Below are positions 1 through 8,230 of a stretch of DNA of 64,000 bases, piece by piece. Within the stretch, counting starts at the first letter, position 1; each line of letters opens with the position of its first letter. This DNA is from Acinetobacter bohemicus ANC 3994. Lineage in GTDB: Bacteria > Pseudomonadota > Gammaproteobacteria > Pseudomonadales > Moraxellaceae. The position numbers and the translations under genes are program-made. Under the pieces are notes generated by a model. The model was given only the letters and a program-made list of their open reading frames with translations. It made no database searches and was not told where the DNA came from. Where the stretch lies: the NCBI RefSeq assembly GCF_000367925.1, contig NZ_KB849176.1:124001-188000 (forward strand). Reading direction: 5' to 3'.

Positions 1-2
1 AG

Positions 3-131
3 TTAGACCCTACATTTCCTCAAAAAATTAAGATGGGAACTGCTAAACAGTCACCTGTGTATTTTGATTATGCCGAGCTTGCAGAGTGGCATAACAGCCA
101 AAAGCAAGGCCTTGCAGCAATGGAGGCTTAA
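3..131 (+). CDS. AlpA-like phage regulator, C-terminal fragment (partial)
   Basis: The last 42 codons of a gene that begins before the window, ending with TAA at 129-131. The readable tail (DPTFPQKIKMG, then SPVYFDYAELAEWHNS) resembles the C-terminal half of AlpA/MerR-like excision regulators, where a proline-containing turn is followed by an aromatic-rich strand and an acidic helix starting with the last DNA-contact residues. AlpA-type proteins regulate integrase or excision genes in P4-like elements. The antirepressor gene starts three bases after its stop, so they are likely co-transcribed. Only the tail is visible, so the family call is tentative. Confidence 0.5.
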   Translation, partial: LDPTFPQKIKMGTAKQSPVYFDYAELAEWHNSQKQGLAAMEA

Positions 132-133
132 TC

Positions 134-844
134 ATGAATCAATTAGTGAATCTTTCTGCTGCTTCAATGTCTAGCATGCATATCTCCGAGTTAGTTCAAT
201 CTCGCCATGACAAAGTAAAACAATCTATTGAAAGACTTGTAGAGCGCGGTGTAATTATTCAACCCCCAATGGGGGATGAACAATCTATTGACACTATGGG
301 GAGATCCAGAAGTACGCAAGTTTATGTATTTTCAGGTGAGCAAGGTAAGCGCGATAGCATTATTGTCGTAGCACAATTATGGCCTGAATTCACAGCGCGA
401 CTGGTCGACCGCTGGCAAGAGTTAGAAAAACAAGTTAAGCATACTAATCTTGACCTACACGATCCTTATGCCTTACGCCGTGCTTTATTAGACTATACCG
501 AGCAAGTCATTCACCTTGAAATACAAAATCACTCTCTTGAATGTACGATCGACAGCATTACTCAAACACCTTCAGGTGTGAAGTTTCAGCAAGCCTGCAA
601 GATACTGAATATTAAACGTCAGGTATTGGCCACATGGTTAAGAAAACACGGATGGGATCGACATCTAAACAATGCACGTGCATCTACTCACTACAGCCAA
701 GAGCGAGGCTATTGTGAAACCAAATATGAAGAAGTGACGAGAGTCAAAGCGAATGGTGAGTTAGGAAGCTACAGCAAAATTGAATTCTTTATTCTACCTA
801 AGGGCATGCAAGTACTGGCCAAATATTTTGGCAAGGCGGAATAG
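134..844 (+). CDS. Phage antirepressor, Rha-like N-terminus and KilAC-like C-terminus
   Basis: A 236-residue protein. Residues about 15-100 (ISELVQSRHDKVKQSIERLVERG, then TQVYVFSGEQGKRDSIIVVAQ and the WPEFTARLVDRWQELE segment) match the Rha/pRha-type N-terminal domain of phage regulatory proteins. Residues about 145-230 (VKFQQACKILNIKRQVLATWLRKHGWD ending in FFILPKGMQVLAKYF) match the KilAC DNA-binding domain of antirepressors. Such proteins counteract phage repressors or interfere with host development. The ATG is preceded by GGAG at 123-126, at good spacing. It lies directly downstream of the AlpA-like gene and upstream of the Ash/C4-like segment, the order expected for an immunity/antirepressor module. 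Confidence 0.8.
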   Translation: MNQLVNLSAASMSSMHISELVQSRHDKVKQSIERLVERGVIIQPPMGDEQSIDTMGRSRSTQVYVFSGEQGKRDSIIVVAQLWPEFTARLVDRWQELEKQVKHTNLDLHDPYALRRALLDYTEQVIHLEIQNHSLECTIDSITQTPSGVKFQQACKILNIKRQVLATWLRKHGWDRHLNNARASTHYSQERGYCETKYEEVTRVKANGELGSYSKIEFFILPKGMQVLAKYFGKAE

Positions 845-846
845 AT

Positions 847-1233
847 ATGAATACCTATTCATTTGCAATGTTCATTTCTCGCCAAAATGAGCGTTGCAAA
901 TCAATCCCTGTATTTCTAATACCCAAAACATTAAATTTAGGAATTTTCATCGTAGGTCTTGAAAGCTGTCATGAGCCTCGTTATGCTAATGGCGTTCACC
1001 CACATGGTGAATTAGCTTTGGTCGGCTACAATAGTAACAAAGGCGCACAGTCCGCAAGGGCTTTTTTTGTGCGTAAAATCTCTATGCGTTCGCATGTTAT
1101 GGCGGAGCTGGAGAGGGACACTTTCGAGTGTGCAGGTTTCCTTTGTTCCCTGTCGACCAACCCTTTTCAGCTTTGCCACCCTCATTTGGTCGTGAATGGC
1201 AAAGCTCCCTTAAGCAACAAAGGAGCGCATTAA
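847..1233 (+). CDS. Ash-family (Icd-like) protein
   Basis: A 128-residue ORF beginning two bases after the antirepressor stop. The central and C-terminal part (GAQSARAFFVRKISMRSHVMAELERDTFECAGFL, split here only by position about 64-98) is the conserved stretch of the Ash/Icd-like family found in P4-like and P1-like elements. In those elements this reading frame overlaps a structured antisense RNA, and the amino-acid conservation may partly reflect conservation of the RNA rather than of the protein. There is no clear ribosome-binding site of its own, so translation may be coupled to the upstream gene. Function as a protein is unknown. Confidence 0.5.
   Translation: MNTYSFAMFISRQNERCKSIPVFLIPKTLNLGIFIVGLESCHEPRYANGVHPHGELALVGYNSNKGAQSARAFFVRKISMRSHVMAELERDTFECAGFLCSLSTNPFQLCHPHLVVNGKAPLSNKGAH
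1043..1132 (+). ncRNA. Candidate C4-antisense-like structured RNA
   Basis: Three compact hairpins follow each other. GCGCAC (1043-1048) pairs with GTGCGT (1069-1074), enclosing AGTCC-GCAA-GGGCT (1049-1062, GNRA loop). ATGCG-TT-CGCAT lies at 1084-1095. CACT-TTCG-AGTG lies at 1119-1130 (UUCG loop). They sit inside the Ash-type ORF next to a phage antirepressor. In P1 and P4, a C4/CI antisense RNA made from the equivalent place silences icd and the antirepressor or replication operon. The fold and context support a regulatory RNA, but a covariance-model match was not run and the ends are approximate. Confidence 0.45.
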
Positions 1234-1235
1234 AC

Positions 1236-1352
1236 GTGCCTAAAAATATTCATCAAATTACACGTCAACGTATCCAATCTGCTGATTTTGCACACAAGCA
1301 AGGTTTAGCCAAGCGCATTTCTTCAATGCTTAAAAAAGTATGGGGAGTGTGA
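1236..1352 (+). CDS. Small basic phage-element protein
   Basis: A 38-residue ORF starting with GTG (PKNIHQITRQRIQSADFAHK...). AAGGAG at 1219-1224 stands 11 bases before the start, and the stop TGA at 1350-1352 falls just before the next gene. The peptide is rich in Arg, Lys and Gln, with a net positive charge, suggesting nucleic-acid binding, but no family was recognised. Tight packing between the Ash ORF and the next gene is the main support. Confidence 0.4.
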   Translation: MPKNIHQITRQRIQSADFAHKQGLAKRISSMLKKVWGV

Positions 1353-1354
1353 TC

Positions 1355-1633
1355 ATGTCCAATTCTAAAAAACCGTATAACCTTGCTTTAGGCTGTATTG
1401 AAAGTTTTTATATCCCACACCCAGAAGCCGATTATGCAAATGCTCAGGATGTTGTATATAGCATGGTATCCAGTGCTAAAAATATCTCAATTGCGACGTG
1501 GAGCTGTTTTAAAGATGGTAGAGAGTTAGCCGTTAAGGGCGAGGTTGTTGCGGACCTAATCTATGAGCTACAAACAAAATTAGAAATGATTGAAAAGATA
1601 CTGCCTTTAGCTTTTCAAGGTGAGGAGGTCTAA
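1355..1633 (+). CDS. Hypothetical small satellite protein
   Basis: A 92-residue protein starting at the ATG at 1355 (MSNSKKPYNLALGC), with GGGGAG at 1342-1347 as a good ribosome-binding site. An ATG-like start 15 bases upstream lacks one. Sequence is mixed alpha/beta with a conserved-looking DVVYSMVSSAKNIS core and an amphipathic C-terminal helix. No known domain was recognised. It is in a tight run with its neighbours (2-base gap to the next gene), all leading into the DUF927 helicase, so a role in replication or element control is likely but not shown. Confidence 0.6.
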   Translation: MSNSKKPYNLALGCIESFYIPHPEADYANAQDVVYSMVSSAKNISIATWSCFKDGRELAVKGEVVADLIYELQTKLEMIEKILPLAFQGEEV

Positions 1634-1635
1634 TC

Positions 1636-1944
1636 ATGTCTAAAATCAATTCTAATAACACGCCTAAAACTTATGATGCTGGCGACATGGTTGAAGCCTA
1701 TTTACTTGCCTATGAACAAATGGCTGACACAAGTGTAATGCTAGGGGTTATTGCTAATGAACTTGAACGCACCAAAGAATATCTAAGCAATGTCTACAAT
1801 GTCCCTGAATTATGCTTTAACAACCTAAAACGCATTATTGCGATTACCAATACGATAGTTCAAGAATCGGCTGAATTTAATCAAGTGCAAGAACAACAAT
1901 ACAAAACAGAATGGGAAGCAAATAAAAAGGCGGTGTCACTATGA
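1636..1944 (+). CDS. Hypothetical small satellite protein
   Basis: A 102-residue, mostly helical, acidic protein (GDMVEAYLLAYEQMADTSVMLG, NELERTKEYLSNVYNVPE). GGAGG lies 8-13 bases before the ATG. It overlaps the DUF927 gene by 4 bases (ATGA), a sign of translational coupling and hence a possible partner or loader of that helicase. It resembles the preceding protein in length and layout and could be a distant paralogue. No named family was recognised. Confidence 0.6.
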   Translation: MSKINSNNTPKTYDAGDMVEAYLLAYEQMADTSVMLGVIANELERTKEYLSNVYNVPELCFNNLKRIIAITNTIVQESAEFNQVQEQQYKTEWEANKKAVSL

Positions 1945-4400
1945 ATAACACCGCCCAAAACTTTCAGCAAGACTTTGATCAGCCTGAAACGATATTAGCG
2001 CAATGCACTACTCTAAATCCACTGGATGCAACATATCTAAACCATTCAATCATTGAGCGTTTTGGTAGTCCTGAACAGCCGATCTATATTGACCCAAGTA
2101 AGGTAGAGATAAACGGCGTTAAGTATGAAAGCCCTGTGATCTTGCCTATTGTGAATGGGCAGCTGGAGCTTGTTCAATGTGCCGTATTGCAGGATGGCCA
2201 ACGAGTATCTGTCATCCCTGATGGATTGGCCAAAGGTTTTGCAAGGTATGGTGATTTTGACCATGCCAAGCCTGTCATAATCACCTACAACCTAGAAGCA
2301 TTTTTTAAGATTGCTCAAACCGGTTACGCCGTGGTATTGGTGATATTGCCGACTCTATGTAATACCCAGCCAACAGCACTCAAGCCTTTTGATTTTGAGC
2401 AGATTCAGTTTGTGATTCATCAATTATCAAAGGCGGGTTATACACAATTATATCTACCAGTACGCCCTGAACATATTCAGCTTGAAGCCTTTCAAAGCCT
2501 AGAGAAAAATACGACAGTTCGATTGCTGAATCAGTATCAAACCATTTTAGAAGGTGAGTTTTTTACAGAATTATCAAAGGATGAAAGCAAAGAGGAAGTT
2601 ACCGCTTTTATTGATGAAGCTATAGAGCAACTGCCTAAACTTAGTCTGTTACCTAAAGGCCACTTGGCCAAACCTTTTAGGATGGATGACGGCGCATTTC
2701 TACATATTTTGGACAATGGCCTCTACCTGATTAAAGAAAAAAGAGATGAAGACGGCGAACTCAAACAGACCCGTACTTTTATCTGTCATTCAGCCATTAT
2801 TTTAGGTGAGGCACGAAGCCTCAATAATGACAACTGGAAGCGTGTTATTCAGTTTCATGACAAGGACAATACCTTGCACCGGCTATTAATCCCTTATGAG
2901 CATTTTATGGGGGAAGCACAGGAAGCCTTAAAGATTATTGCCAATCATGGCCTGATGCCTCCACGCCAAGCCTATAAGAAAAATGTATTCATTAACTACA
3001 TTCAGGATTACCCCATAGAGCAACGCTTTAGGTGTGTAGATCGTGCGGGATGGCATGGCTATTGTTTTGCCACACCCAATAAAACTTATGGCAATAGTGA
3101 AGATGAAGAACTACTTTTTCACAGTGACAATAAAAGCCCTTACACCGTATCAGGGAGCTTTCAAGAATGGCAGCAATTAAGCCAATTAATTGAACCTCAT
3201 GCTTTGGCGGTACTGGCCTTCTCCAGTGCATTTTCAGGGCAACTGGTTTTGCCTCTAGGCGCTGAAAGTGGCGGTTTTCATATCTATGGTTCATCAACGG
3301 ATGGCAAAAGTACCGTGACCAAAGCATCATGCAGTATATGGGGCAATCCTAAGCATATCTCTAAGTCATGGCGAACCACAGACAACGCTTTAGAAAATGA
3401 AGCAGAGTTAAGAAATGATAGCTTTCTAAATCTGGATGAACTACGCCAAGCAGTACCGAAAGCCGTGTCTGATATTGTTTATATGCTGACAGGTGGCCAA
3501 GGTAAAGCCCGAAGCACTAAGGCCGGTAAAAACCGCGATGCCAAGCAATTTAGCCTGATGTATACCTCTACGGGTGAAGTCACCCTTGAGGAGCATTTGC
3601 GCCGTGGCAATATCGAACTGGATGCAGGGCTCTTATTGCGCTTTGCACATATTCCCAGTGATGCAGGTAAAGGCTACGGCGTATTTGACTGTATTAACTA
3701 CGGCACAGCACCACAGGACATAGGCAACCGCATAAATGAACTGGCATCAAAGCATTATGGTCATGCAGGGATTAAATGGCTGGAGTATCTGACCCAAGAT
3801 AAAGATAAAGTCATGGAGAAAGCCCAAACCCTACTGGATAGCTTTGTTGAACAACATGGTCAAACCAAGAACGGACAGGCCAGCCGTGTTTTACGCCGTT
3901 TTGCACTTGTGGCCACGGCTGGAGAACTTGCCACACAAGCAGGTATTACAGGATGGACACAAGGTCGTACATTTGAAGCGGTAGCACACTGCTTTAATAC
4001 TTGGCTGGGTAATCTAGGCAACAGCGAGAATATAGAGGAAACCAAGACCCTTGAGCATATCAAGGCATTCTTTGAAGCCAATGGCACAAGCCGTTTTGAG
4101 GATCTAACGGTAATCAGACAGGTAGATGGCGAGGTAATACGCCCACGTATCAATAACCGTGTCGGCTACTATGACCCTGATTCAGGGCATTACCTTGTAT
4201 CAACAGTTATGTTTAAAAAGGAAATGTGCATAGGTATGAATGAAGCCAGTGCTAAAAAGGTTTTAAAGGCAAGCGGATGGCTTGATTGTGAAGATGGTCG
4301 TTATACCAAGCGGATGGGTGGTAAGCTCCCTGATGGTTCACGTCCAACCATGATGCATTTTAAGGTTGATGCTATACAGAACTTTAATAATGAAATCTAA
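1941..4400 (+). CDS. DUF927 domain helicase/primase of the integrative element
   Basis: An 819-residue protein. The N-terminal 200 residues resemble the Toprim/primase-side region of phage DNA primases (SKAGYTQLYLPVRPEH), without clear catalytic acids that I could confirm. From about residue 240 to 600 it is a DUF927 superfamily-3-type ATPase: Walker A GSSTDGKST at about 449-457, Walker B FLNLDEL at about 494-500, and a later arginine-rich segment (LLLRFAHIPSD). DUF927 proteins replicate P4-like satellites and plasmid-like prophages. It is the last gene of the plus-strand run, and a dense repeat array resembling an iteron origin begins 18 bases after its stop. This pairing is typical of an initiator-helicase next to its origin. 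Confidence 0.85.
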   Translation: MNNTAQNFQQDFDQPETILAQCTTLNPLDATYLNHSIIERFGSPEQPIYIDPSKVEINGVKYESPVILPIVNGQLELVQCAVLQDGQRVSVIPDGLAKGFARYGDFDHAKPVIITYNLEAFFKIAQTGYAVVLVILPTLCNTQPTALKPFDFEQIQFVIHQLSKAGYTQLYLPVRPEHIQLEAFQSLEKNTTVRLLNQYQTILEGEFFTELSKDESKEEVTAFIDEAIEQLPKLSLLPKGHLAKPFRMDDGAFLHILDNGLYLIKEKRDEDGELKQTRTFICHSAIILGEARSLNNDNWKRVIQFHDKDNTLHRLLIPYEHFMGEAQEALKIIANHGLMPPRQAYKKNVFINYIQDYPIEQRFRCVDRAGWHGYCFATPNKTYGNSEDEELLFHSDNKSPYTVSGSFQEWQQLSQLIEPHALAVLAFSSAFSGQLVLPLGAESGGFHIYGSSTDGKSTVTKASCSIWGNPKHISKSWRTTDNALENEAELRNDSFLNLDELRQAVPKAVSDIVYMLTGGQGKARSTKAGKNRDAKQFSLMYTSTGEVTLEEHLRRGNIELDAGLLLRFAHIPSDAGKGYGVFDCINYGTAPQDIGNRINELASKHYGHAGIKWLEYLTQDKDKVMEKAQTLLDSFVEQHGQTKNGQASRVLRRFALVATAGELATQAGITGWTQGRTFEAVAHCFNTWLGNLGNSENIEETKTLEHIKAFFEANGTSRFEDLTVIRQVDGEVIRPRINNRVGYYDPDSGHYLVSTVMFKKEMCIGMNEASAKKVLKASGWLDCEDGRYTKRMGGKLPDGSRPTMMHFKVDAIQNFNNEI

Positions 4401-4417
4401 AAATGATGATTAGCTAC

Positions 4418-4698
4418 TGTGACGAGTGTGACGTAAGGCTTTATTTTGTTAATAAGATACTGTTATATATAATATTTACCGTGTCACACTTTTCATTTAA
4501 AGCTATATTTAATAGTGTGACGTGATTGTGACGAGTGTGACGCATATTTTATGCTAAGAAGGAACGTCACACTTTTATGTCACAGTGTCACAATTTAAAT
4601 GAGTTAGATTATTCAATAAATGTGACGTGTTTTTATTAGATAACTATATATAAAACATGATCTTAATTAGATACGTCACAAACGTCACACTTGTCACA
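4418..4698. repeat. Iteron-like TGTGACG array, candidate replication origin
   Basis: Thirteen copies of TGTGACG, its complement, or the one-base variant TGTGACA lie in 281 bases. Forward copies start at 4418, 4427, 4516, 4527, 4536 and 4621. CGTCACA copies start at 4565, 4674 and 4683. TGTCACA copies start at 4482, 4578, 4586 and 4692. Several are spaced 8-11 bases apart, about one helical turn. The stretches between are very AT-rich (for example 4441-4480 and 4627-4670), as expected for an unwinding element. P4 uses iterons bound by its alpha primase-helicase in ori and crr. I infer the same role here from position after the DUF927 gene. Confidence 0.65.
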
Positions 4699-4777
4699 GT
4701 GAAAAAGACACATATAGGGTAGGAGAAAGAGAAGCTATGCAAACTTAGATATAAAGTACAAAAATTAACTTCAAACC

Positions 4778-6319
4778 TTAAATACATATATGCGATAAAA
4801 GCTCAAAATATGATCGATGGCCTTTGAGCCATTTCTCGGATATTTTATTACCTATTAGTTGTTGAATTAACTCGTTTTCAAACATCCCATCACTTATATC
4901 TATACCTTTCACTACTATTCCATTGCTAATTAAAATATGATTCCTTTCATACAAATAATCGCATCCCATTAAACACAGAGGCATTACAATATAAGGGTCA
5001 AGTCTTTCTGCCTCATTACATTGCGAGCGCTTCTTCTTATGTGCCGTAACTAAGCTACAAATACTAAAGGTTCGATTACATATGGCACAACATTCTTGCT
5101 TCTTACCATCAAATAACCATGATTGAAGAAAGTACTGTTCTTTACGATATTTACTTTCAGTTGTTTCATCTGTACCACAGTTCAATAGTTCACGAAGTTT
5201 CTTTAAATAAATTTTATACCGCTCACGGTCACTATTTGTGGGCTTACTTTCAAAGTTATAGCCAACCAAACTATAAGTATAATGAGTCCGTCCATTCGTT
5301 TTATTTACGTAAACCAAAGGAGAATAACTAGTCGCTTTGGATATATGAGGATCCCCATAGCCTTTGTCTCTTAGAAATTGCCTTAGTTCAGGAAATTTAA
5401 CTTCTCTGTTTTCTCGTAGAAAGTTCGAAACTTCAATTTCAATTTCATTTAATTTACTTGGCTCTCTAAGAAAAGATAATTTCCCATCATTACATTCGAA
5501 GTAAATGGATGTCTCAAGGTACTCTTTAATAACAGATTCTGGCGGATAAGGAAGGTTATGTGTCCTGCCATCCATAGCATTTCTATAAACCTCTGCCAAT
5601 CGAGATGAGTCTACTTCAGCCATAAAAGAAAATACTTTTTCGCTGTAGTTGATAATTGAGCTTTCCCTATTTTCATATAAGAACCAGAAATCATCACCAT
5701 GCTCATAACACCAACTAGTAGGGGAGCTTTCAATGAGAGATTTAACTAATTGATAATGCGAACCCAATTCATTGGATAAATATTGAAGATTTGCAATTCC
5801 ACAACGACCAGGCAATAGTTTTGCTTTTTTTAAAAGGGCTTTACCTGTTTTTATTTCATTATTATTAATAAGATAAGTATTCTCCCAAAGGTCAAGACTA
5901 GCTCTTGAAGCTTTCTCTAGCTCAGGGGTGTATAACTCATATTCACAGCCTACACCCACATCGATTAATAGGTTAAGAAGTCCCTTAAGGCTATAGCCTT
6001 TAGTGACAAACCCTTGTGATATTAGCTGATTTTCTAGATGAGAAGCGATCCAAAAACCTTTACTCTCAATTAGCTGGTAAGCATTTCTCAAGTTAGGGAG
6101 ATCGCTGATTTTTATGTTATGACGGAAGTTTTTATTTAGAAGTTGACGAATTCGTTCTCGTGTGCCGACATTAAAATATTTAGCCGTTTCTTCATATGTA
6201 GGCCAACTTGTTTCTCCAAAGCCATAATAAAATGTTGTGATTCCTATATTTCGAGTTTTATTAACACTTTCTTTCAAATTTCTAGTAAGAAAGTATATTA
6301 GCTCATTTTGAATATTCAT
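4778..6319 (-). CDS. Predicted DNA-binding HNH endonuclease with sigma-region-4-like HTH
   Basis: A 513-residue protein on the strand opposite to the helicase operon. Residues about 38-65 (WPTYEETAKYFNVGTRERIRQLL) read as a sigma-70 region 4-like helix-turn-helix. The middle (about 280-360) has winged-helix character (EVSNFLRENREVKFPELRQFL). Residues about 405-475 form an HNH-like zinc finger: CCAICNRTF, then TAHKKKRSQC, then IVMPLCLMGCDYLYE, where the Cys pairs and the His of TAH are the expected metal or catalytic positions. The combination of HTH arrays and an HNH nuclease at the accessory position of a P4-like satellite suggests anti-phage defence or plasmid interference. No described system is assigned, so function is inference. 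Confidence 0.6.
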   Translation of the reverse strand: MNIQNELIYFLTRNLKESVNKTRNIGITTFYYGFGETSWPTYEETAKYFNVGTRERIRQLLNKNFRHNIKISDLPNLRNAYQLIESKGFWIASHLENQLISQGFVTKGYSLKGLLNLLIDVGVGCEYELYTPELEKASRASLDLWENTYLINNNEIKTGKALLKKAKLLPGRCGIANLQYLSNELGSHYQLVKSLIESSPTSWCYEHGDDFWFLYENRESSIINYSEKVFSFMAEVDSSRLAEVYRNAMDGRTHNLPYPPESVIKEYLETSIYFECNDGKLSFLREPSKLNEIEIEVSNFLRENREVKFPELRQFLRDKGYGDPHISKATSYSPLVYVNKTNGRTHYTYSLVGYNFESKPTNSDRERYKIYLKKLRELLNCGTDETTESKYRKEQYFLQSWLFDGKKQECCAICNRTFSICSLVTAHKKKRSQCNEAERLDPYIVMPLCLMGCDYLYERNHILISNGIVVKGIDISDGMFENELIQQLIGNKISEKWLKGHRSYFELLSHICI

Positions 6320-7256
6320 TATTTCCCTACTATTTGTCGCCTATTGCTACCATTTAGCTACTAAAAGCATCTTCATATACAACGATGATGCAGTTTTTCA
6401 TTTAACACTGCAATTAACATTAATAGGTTAGTGATAATGGATTGAGTAGTAATAAATTGATGTGAGAATAAACTTACTCTTTTTACGAAAATTATTATTG
6501 ATCATCTGCGATGATTCAACAAACGTTCTTAACGTAGTACAGCAAGGCATACAGCGATTTAATAACTTTAAGTCTGTATCACTACGTAAAACCAAACATC
6601 CTAAAATTATTCTCACAGCATTTATTTAAATTACTTTGATAAGTCACCAGTAGAAAGACTATTAAAACGGATTCAAGGCTTATATATAGCAAGGTTTACC
6701 ACTATTTGAGGAACACCCATATTATCAAGATCTATCAAGGAAAAACTCCATCACCGTATAGAACCGTAAAGAATTTTTTGTCTTACAGCACCACATTAAA
6801 AAGGCTATCAAAACCATACTAAAAGCTAAGCATAGCAAGAATATCCATTTCATAAGACTACGTAATCGCCTATACCGCATTCATTTAATTTATTTTAATG
6901 GACATAGGTTTACAGAATAGTTAGTTAATAAAATAGGTAAAGCCTTGCTATATATGCCATAAAGTACAATTTAATGCCTTACTCTTGCCATATCTAGTTA
7001 GCCTAAATTGAAAATACCTTGTCTATATAAATTCACGGCGTTATGTCGGCGGGTAATTTCAAAATAATGTATAGTGACGGAATAATAAGTAACTAAAAAG
7101 CAATATGGTTTGACGTTTAAGCCTGTTTATCTTGGGAGAGTTAAGCGGGTTTTTTATTGCATTAAAAACAATCAATTGAGGCGATAAGCCCACCAAAATA
7201 ATTTTACTGTAACAATTAGAAGATATACATAGATTTAAAGTTAGCTGGGGTTAAAA
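6320..7256. other. Gene-poor degenerate stretch
   Basis: About 940 bases with no convincing coding region on either strand. Short open stretches at about 6770-6900 (plus strand) are rich in basic residues but interrupted by stops, which looks like a decayed gene whose family I could not identify. AT content is high. A weak stem with a T-rich tail lies at about 7113-7152. The region probably holds the promoter of the HNH gene (minus) at its left and that of the small gene at 7257 at its right. Confidence 0.4.
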
Positions 7257-7481
7257 ATGGATAAAAGTTTAAAGAATATAAATAAGCAGATTAATAATTT
7301 CATTGAGGCTGGGAAGCAACCTGAGTTATTAATTGTAGGCTATAAGACTTATACGTCTTTAATGAGCGAAGATAGATTTGCAGAAAAAATTACTAAGGAT
7401 GAAACAGATCCAATCATTCGATATTACAAGGGTATCAAAATTCAAATGGTCACAGAAAAACATTATTTTAAAATCAAATAA
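7257..7481 (+). CDS. Hypothetical 74-residue protein
   Basis: A lone plus-strand gene with CTGGGG 7-12 bases before its ATG and a rho-independent terminator 37 bases after its stop, so it is a complete transcription unit. The protein is charged and mixed alpha/beta (PELLIVGYKTYTSLMSEDRF, GIKIQMVTEKHYF), with no signal peptide or membrane segment. The tone of the sequence resembles short phage-encoded accessory proteins, but no family was recognised. Confidence 0.55.
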   Translation: MDKSLKNINKQINNFIEAGKQPELLIVGYKTYTSLMSEDRFAEKITKDETDPIIRYYKGIKIQMVTEKHYFKIK

Positions 7482-7517
7482 CTTTTAGTCTGCACAAAAT
7501 TTTGCTGATACTACAGC

Positions 7518-7546
7518 AAGGCCCTAGCTTACAGCAGGGCTTTTTT
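7518..7546 (+). terminator. Rho-independent terminator after the 74-residue gene
   Basis: GCCCT (7521-7525) pairs with AGGGC (7536-7540), followed by six T residues. Confidence 0.65.
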
Positions 7547-7610
7547 AATCAGCATTAACATTGAGCAGAAAGCTGCACAAGAAAAAAACTCTGAAGAATA
7601 AAGTTATGTA

Positions 7611-7632
7611 AAAAGCCCCATAGAAGGGGTCT
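7611..7632 (-). terminator. Rho-independent terminator for the alarmone hydrolase gene
   Basis: Read on the minus strand, ACCCC pairs with GGGGC-type bases around a six-base loop and is followed by a T run (AAAAA on the plus strand at 7611-7615). It is almost identical to the terminator at 8231-8253, differing mainly at one loop base and the first stem base. Confidence 0.65.
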
Positions 7633-7668
7633 ATCTATCGTTAGCCATTTCTAAACACGTTTTGAGTA

Positions 7669-8136
7669 TCATTGAAAATTGTTCCAATGATTTTTCTTTG
7701 CATTCTCAAGAATCAGTTGAACCATTTTGTACTCTTTAACACGTTTCAAATCTTTATCCGTAATTGTAGACAGGCGTGATAAATCCATATTGTGTGCTAC
7801 ATCAGCAAGTTTAACTTCACATGCAAGTCTATTATTTGAAACACGGTGAGCTGAATCAATACGGTTCTCATTCTTAGATTTTGTCAAAGCAACTACCGCT
7901 TGAATGATCTGCTCACTGCATCCCTGCGTTCTTAGATCATCTATAGTTGTATCTGTATCTTCAAGTAAATCATGACTCACAGCTACAATTTTTGCGTCTA
8001 TAGATACGACCTGATTCATAACAGCCAAAGGATGAAGTATGTAAGGTTGACCACCTTTGCACACTTGTCCGCTATGTTTTATCGTAGCGAAAATGATCAT
8101 TTTGCTGAGTAAATCCATATTGTTTTCAGTGTTCAC
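7669..8136 (-). CDS. Small alarmone hydrolase-like HD phosphohydrolase (MESH1/SpoT type)
   Basis: A 155-residue single-domain protein. Signature positions of the SpoT/MESH1 hydrolase family are visible: KHSGQVCKGGQPYILHP (His21, His35), SHDLLEDT (His55-Asp56, Glu59-Asp60) and KLADVAHNMD (Asp112, Asn116). Members remove the 3'-pyrophosphate from (p)ppGpp or ppApp. Stand-alone copies in mobile elements are known as antitoxins to small alarmone synthetase toxins or as stress modulators. No synthetase gene is visible nearby. The start is a GTG with GGAG at good spacing upstream. It is probably a separate transcript, since it has its own terminator. Confidence 0.75.
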   Translation of the reverse strand: MNTENNMDLLSKMIIFATIKHSGQVCKGGQPYILHPLAVMNQVVSIDAKIVAVSHDLLEDTDTTIDDLRTQGCSEQIIQAVVALTKSKNENRIDSAHRVSNNRLACEVKLADVAHNMDLSRLSTITDKDLKRVKEYKMVQLILENAKKNHWNNFQ

Positions 8137-8230
8137 ATTATCACTCCGTTTAAAGTCACCATTAAATTATCAATTTCACTCTTTATTCCATATAGCCAAT
8201 AAAAATAAATCATTAAATTCCTAAAAACAC

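Noticed and set aside
1128..1352. 74-codon frame overlapping the Ash ORF
   Set aside because: The first half only mirrors the structured RNA region in another frame. The supported coding part starts at the GTG at 1236.
6428..6616. 62-codon minus-strand frame in the gene-poor stretch
   Set aside because: No ribosome-binding site, no recognisable domain, surrounded by stops in degenerate DNA.
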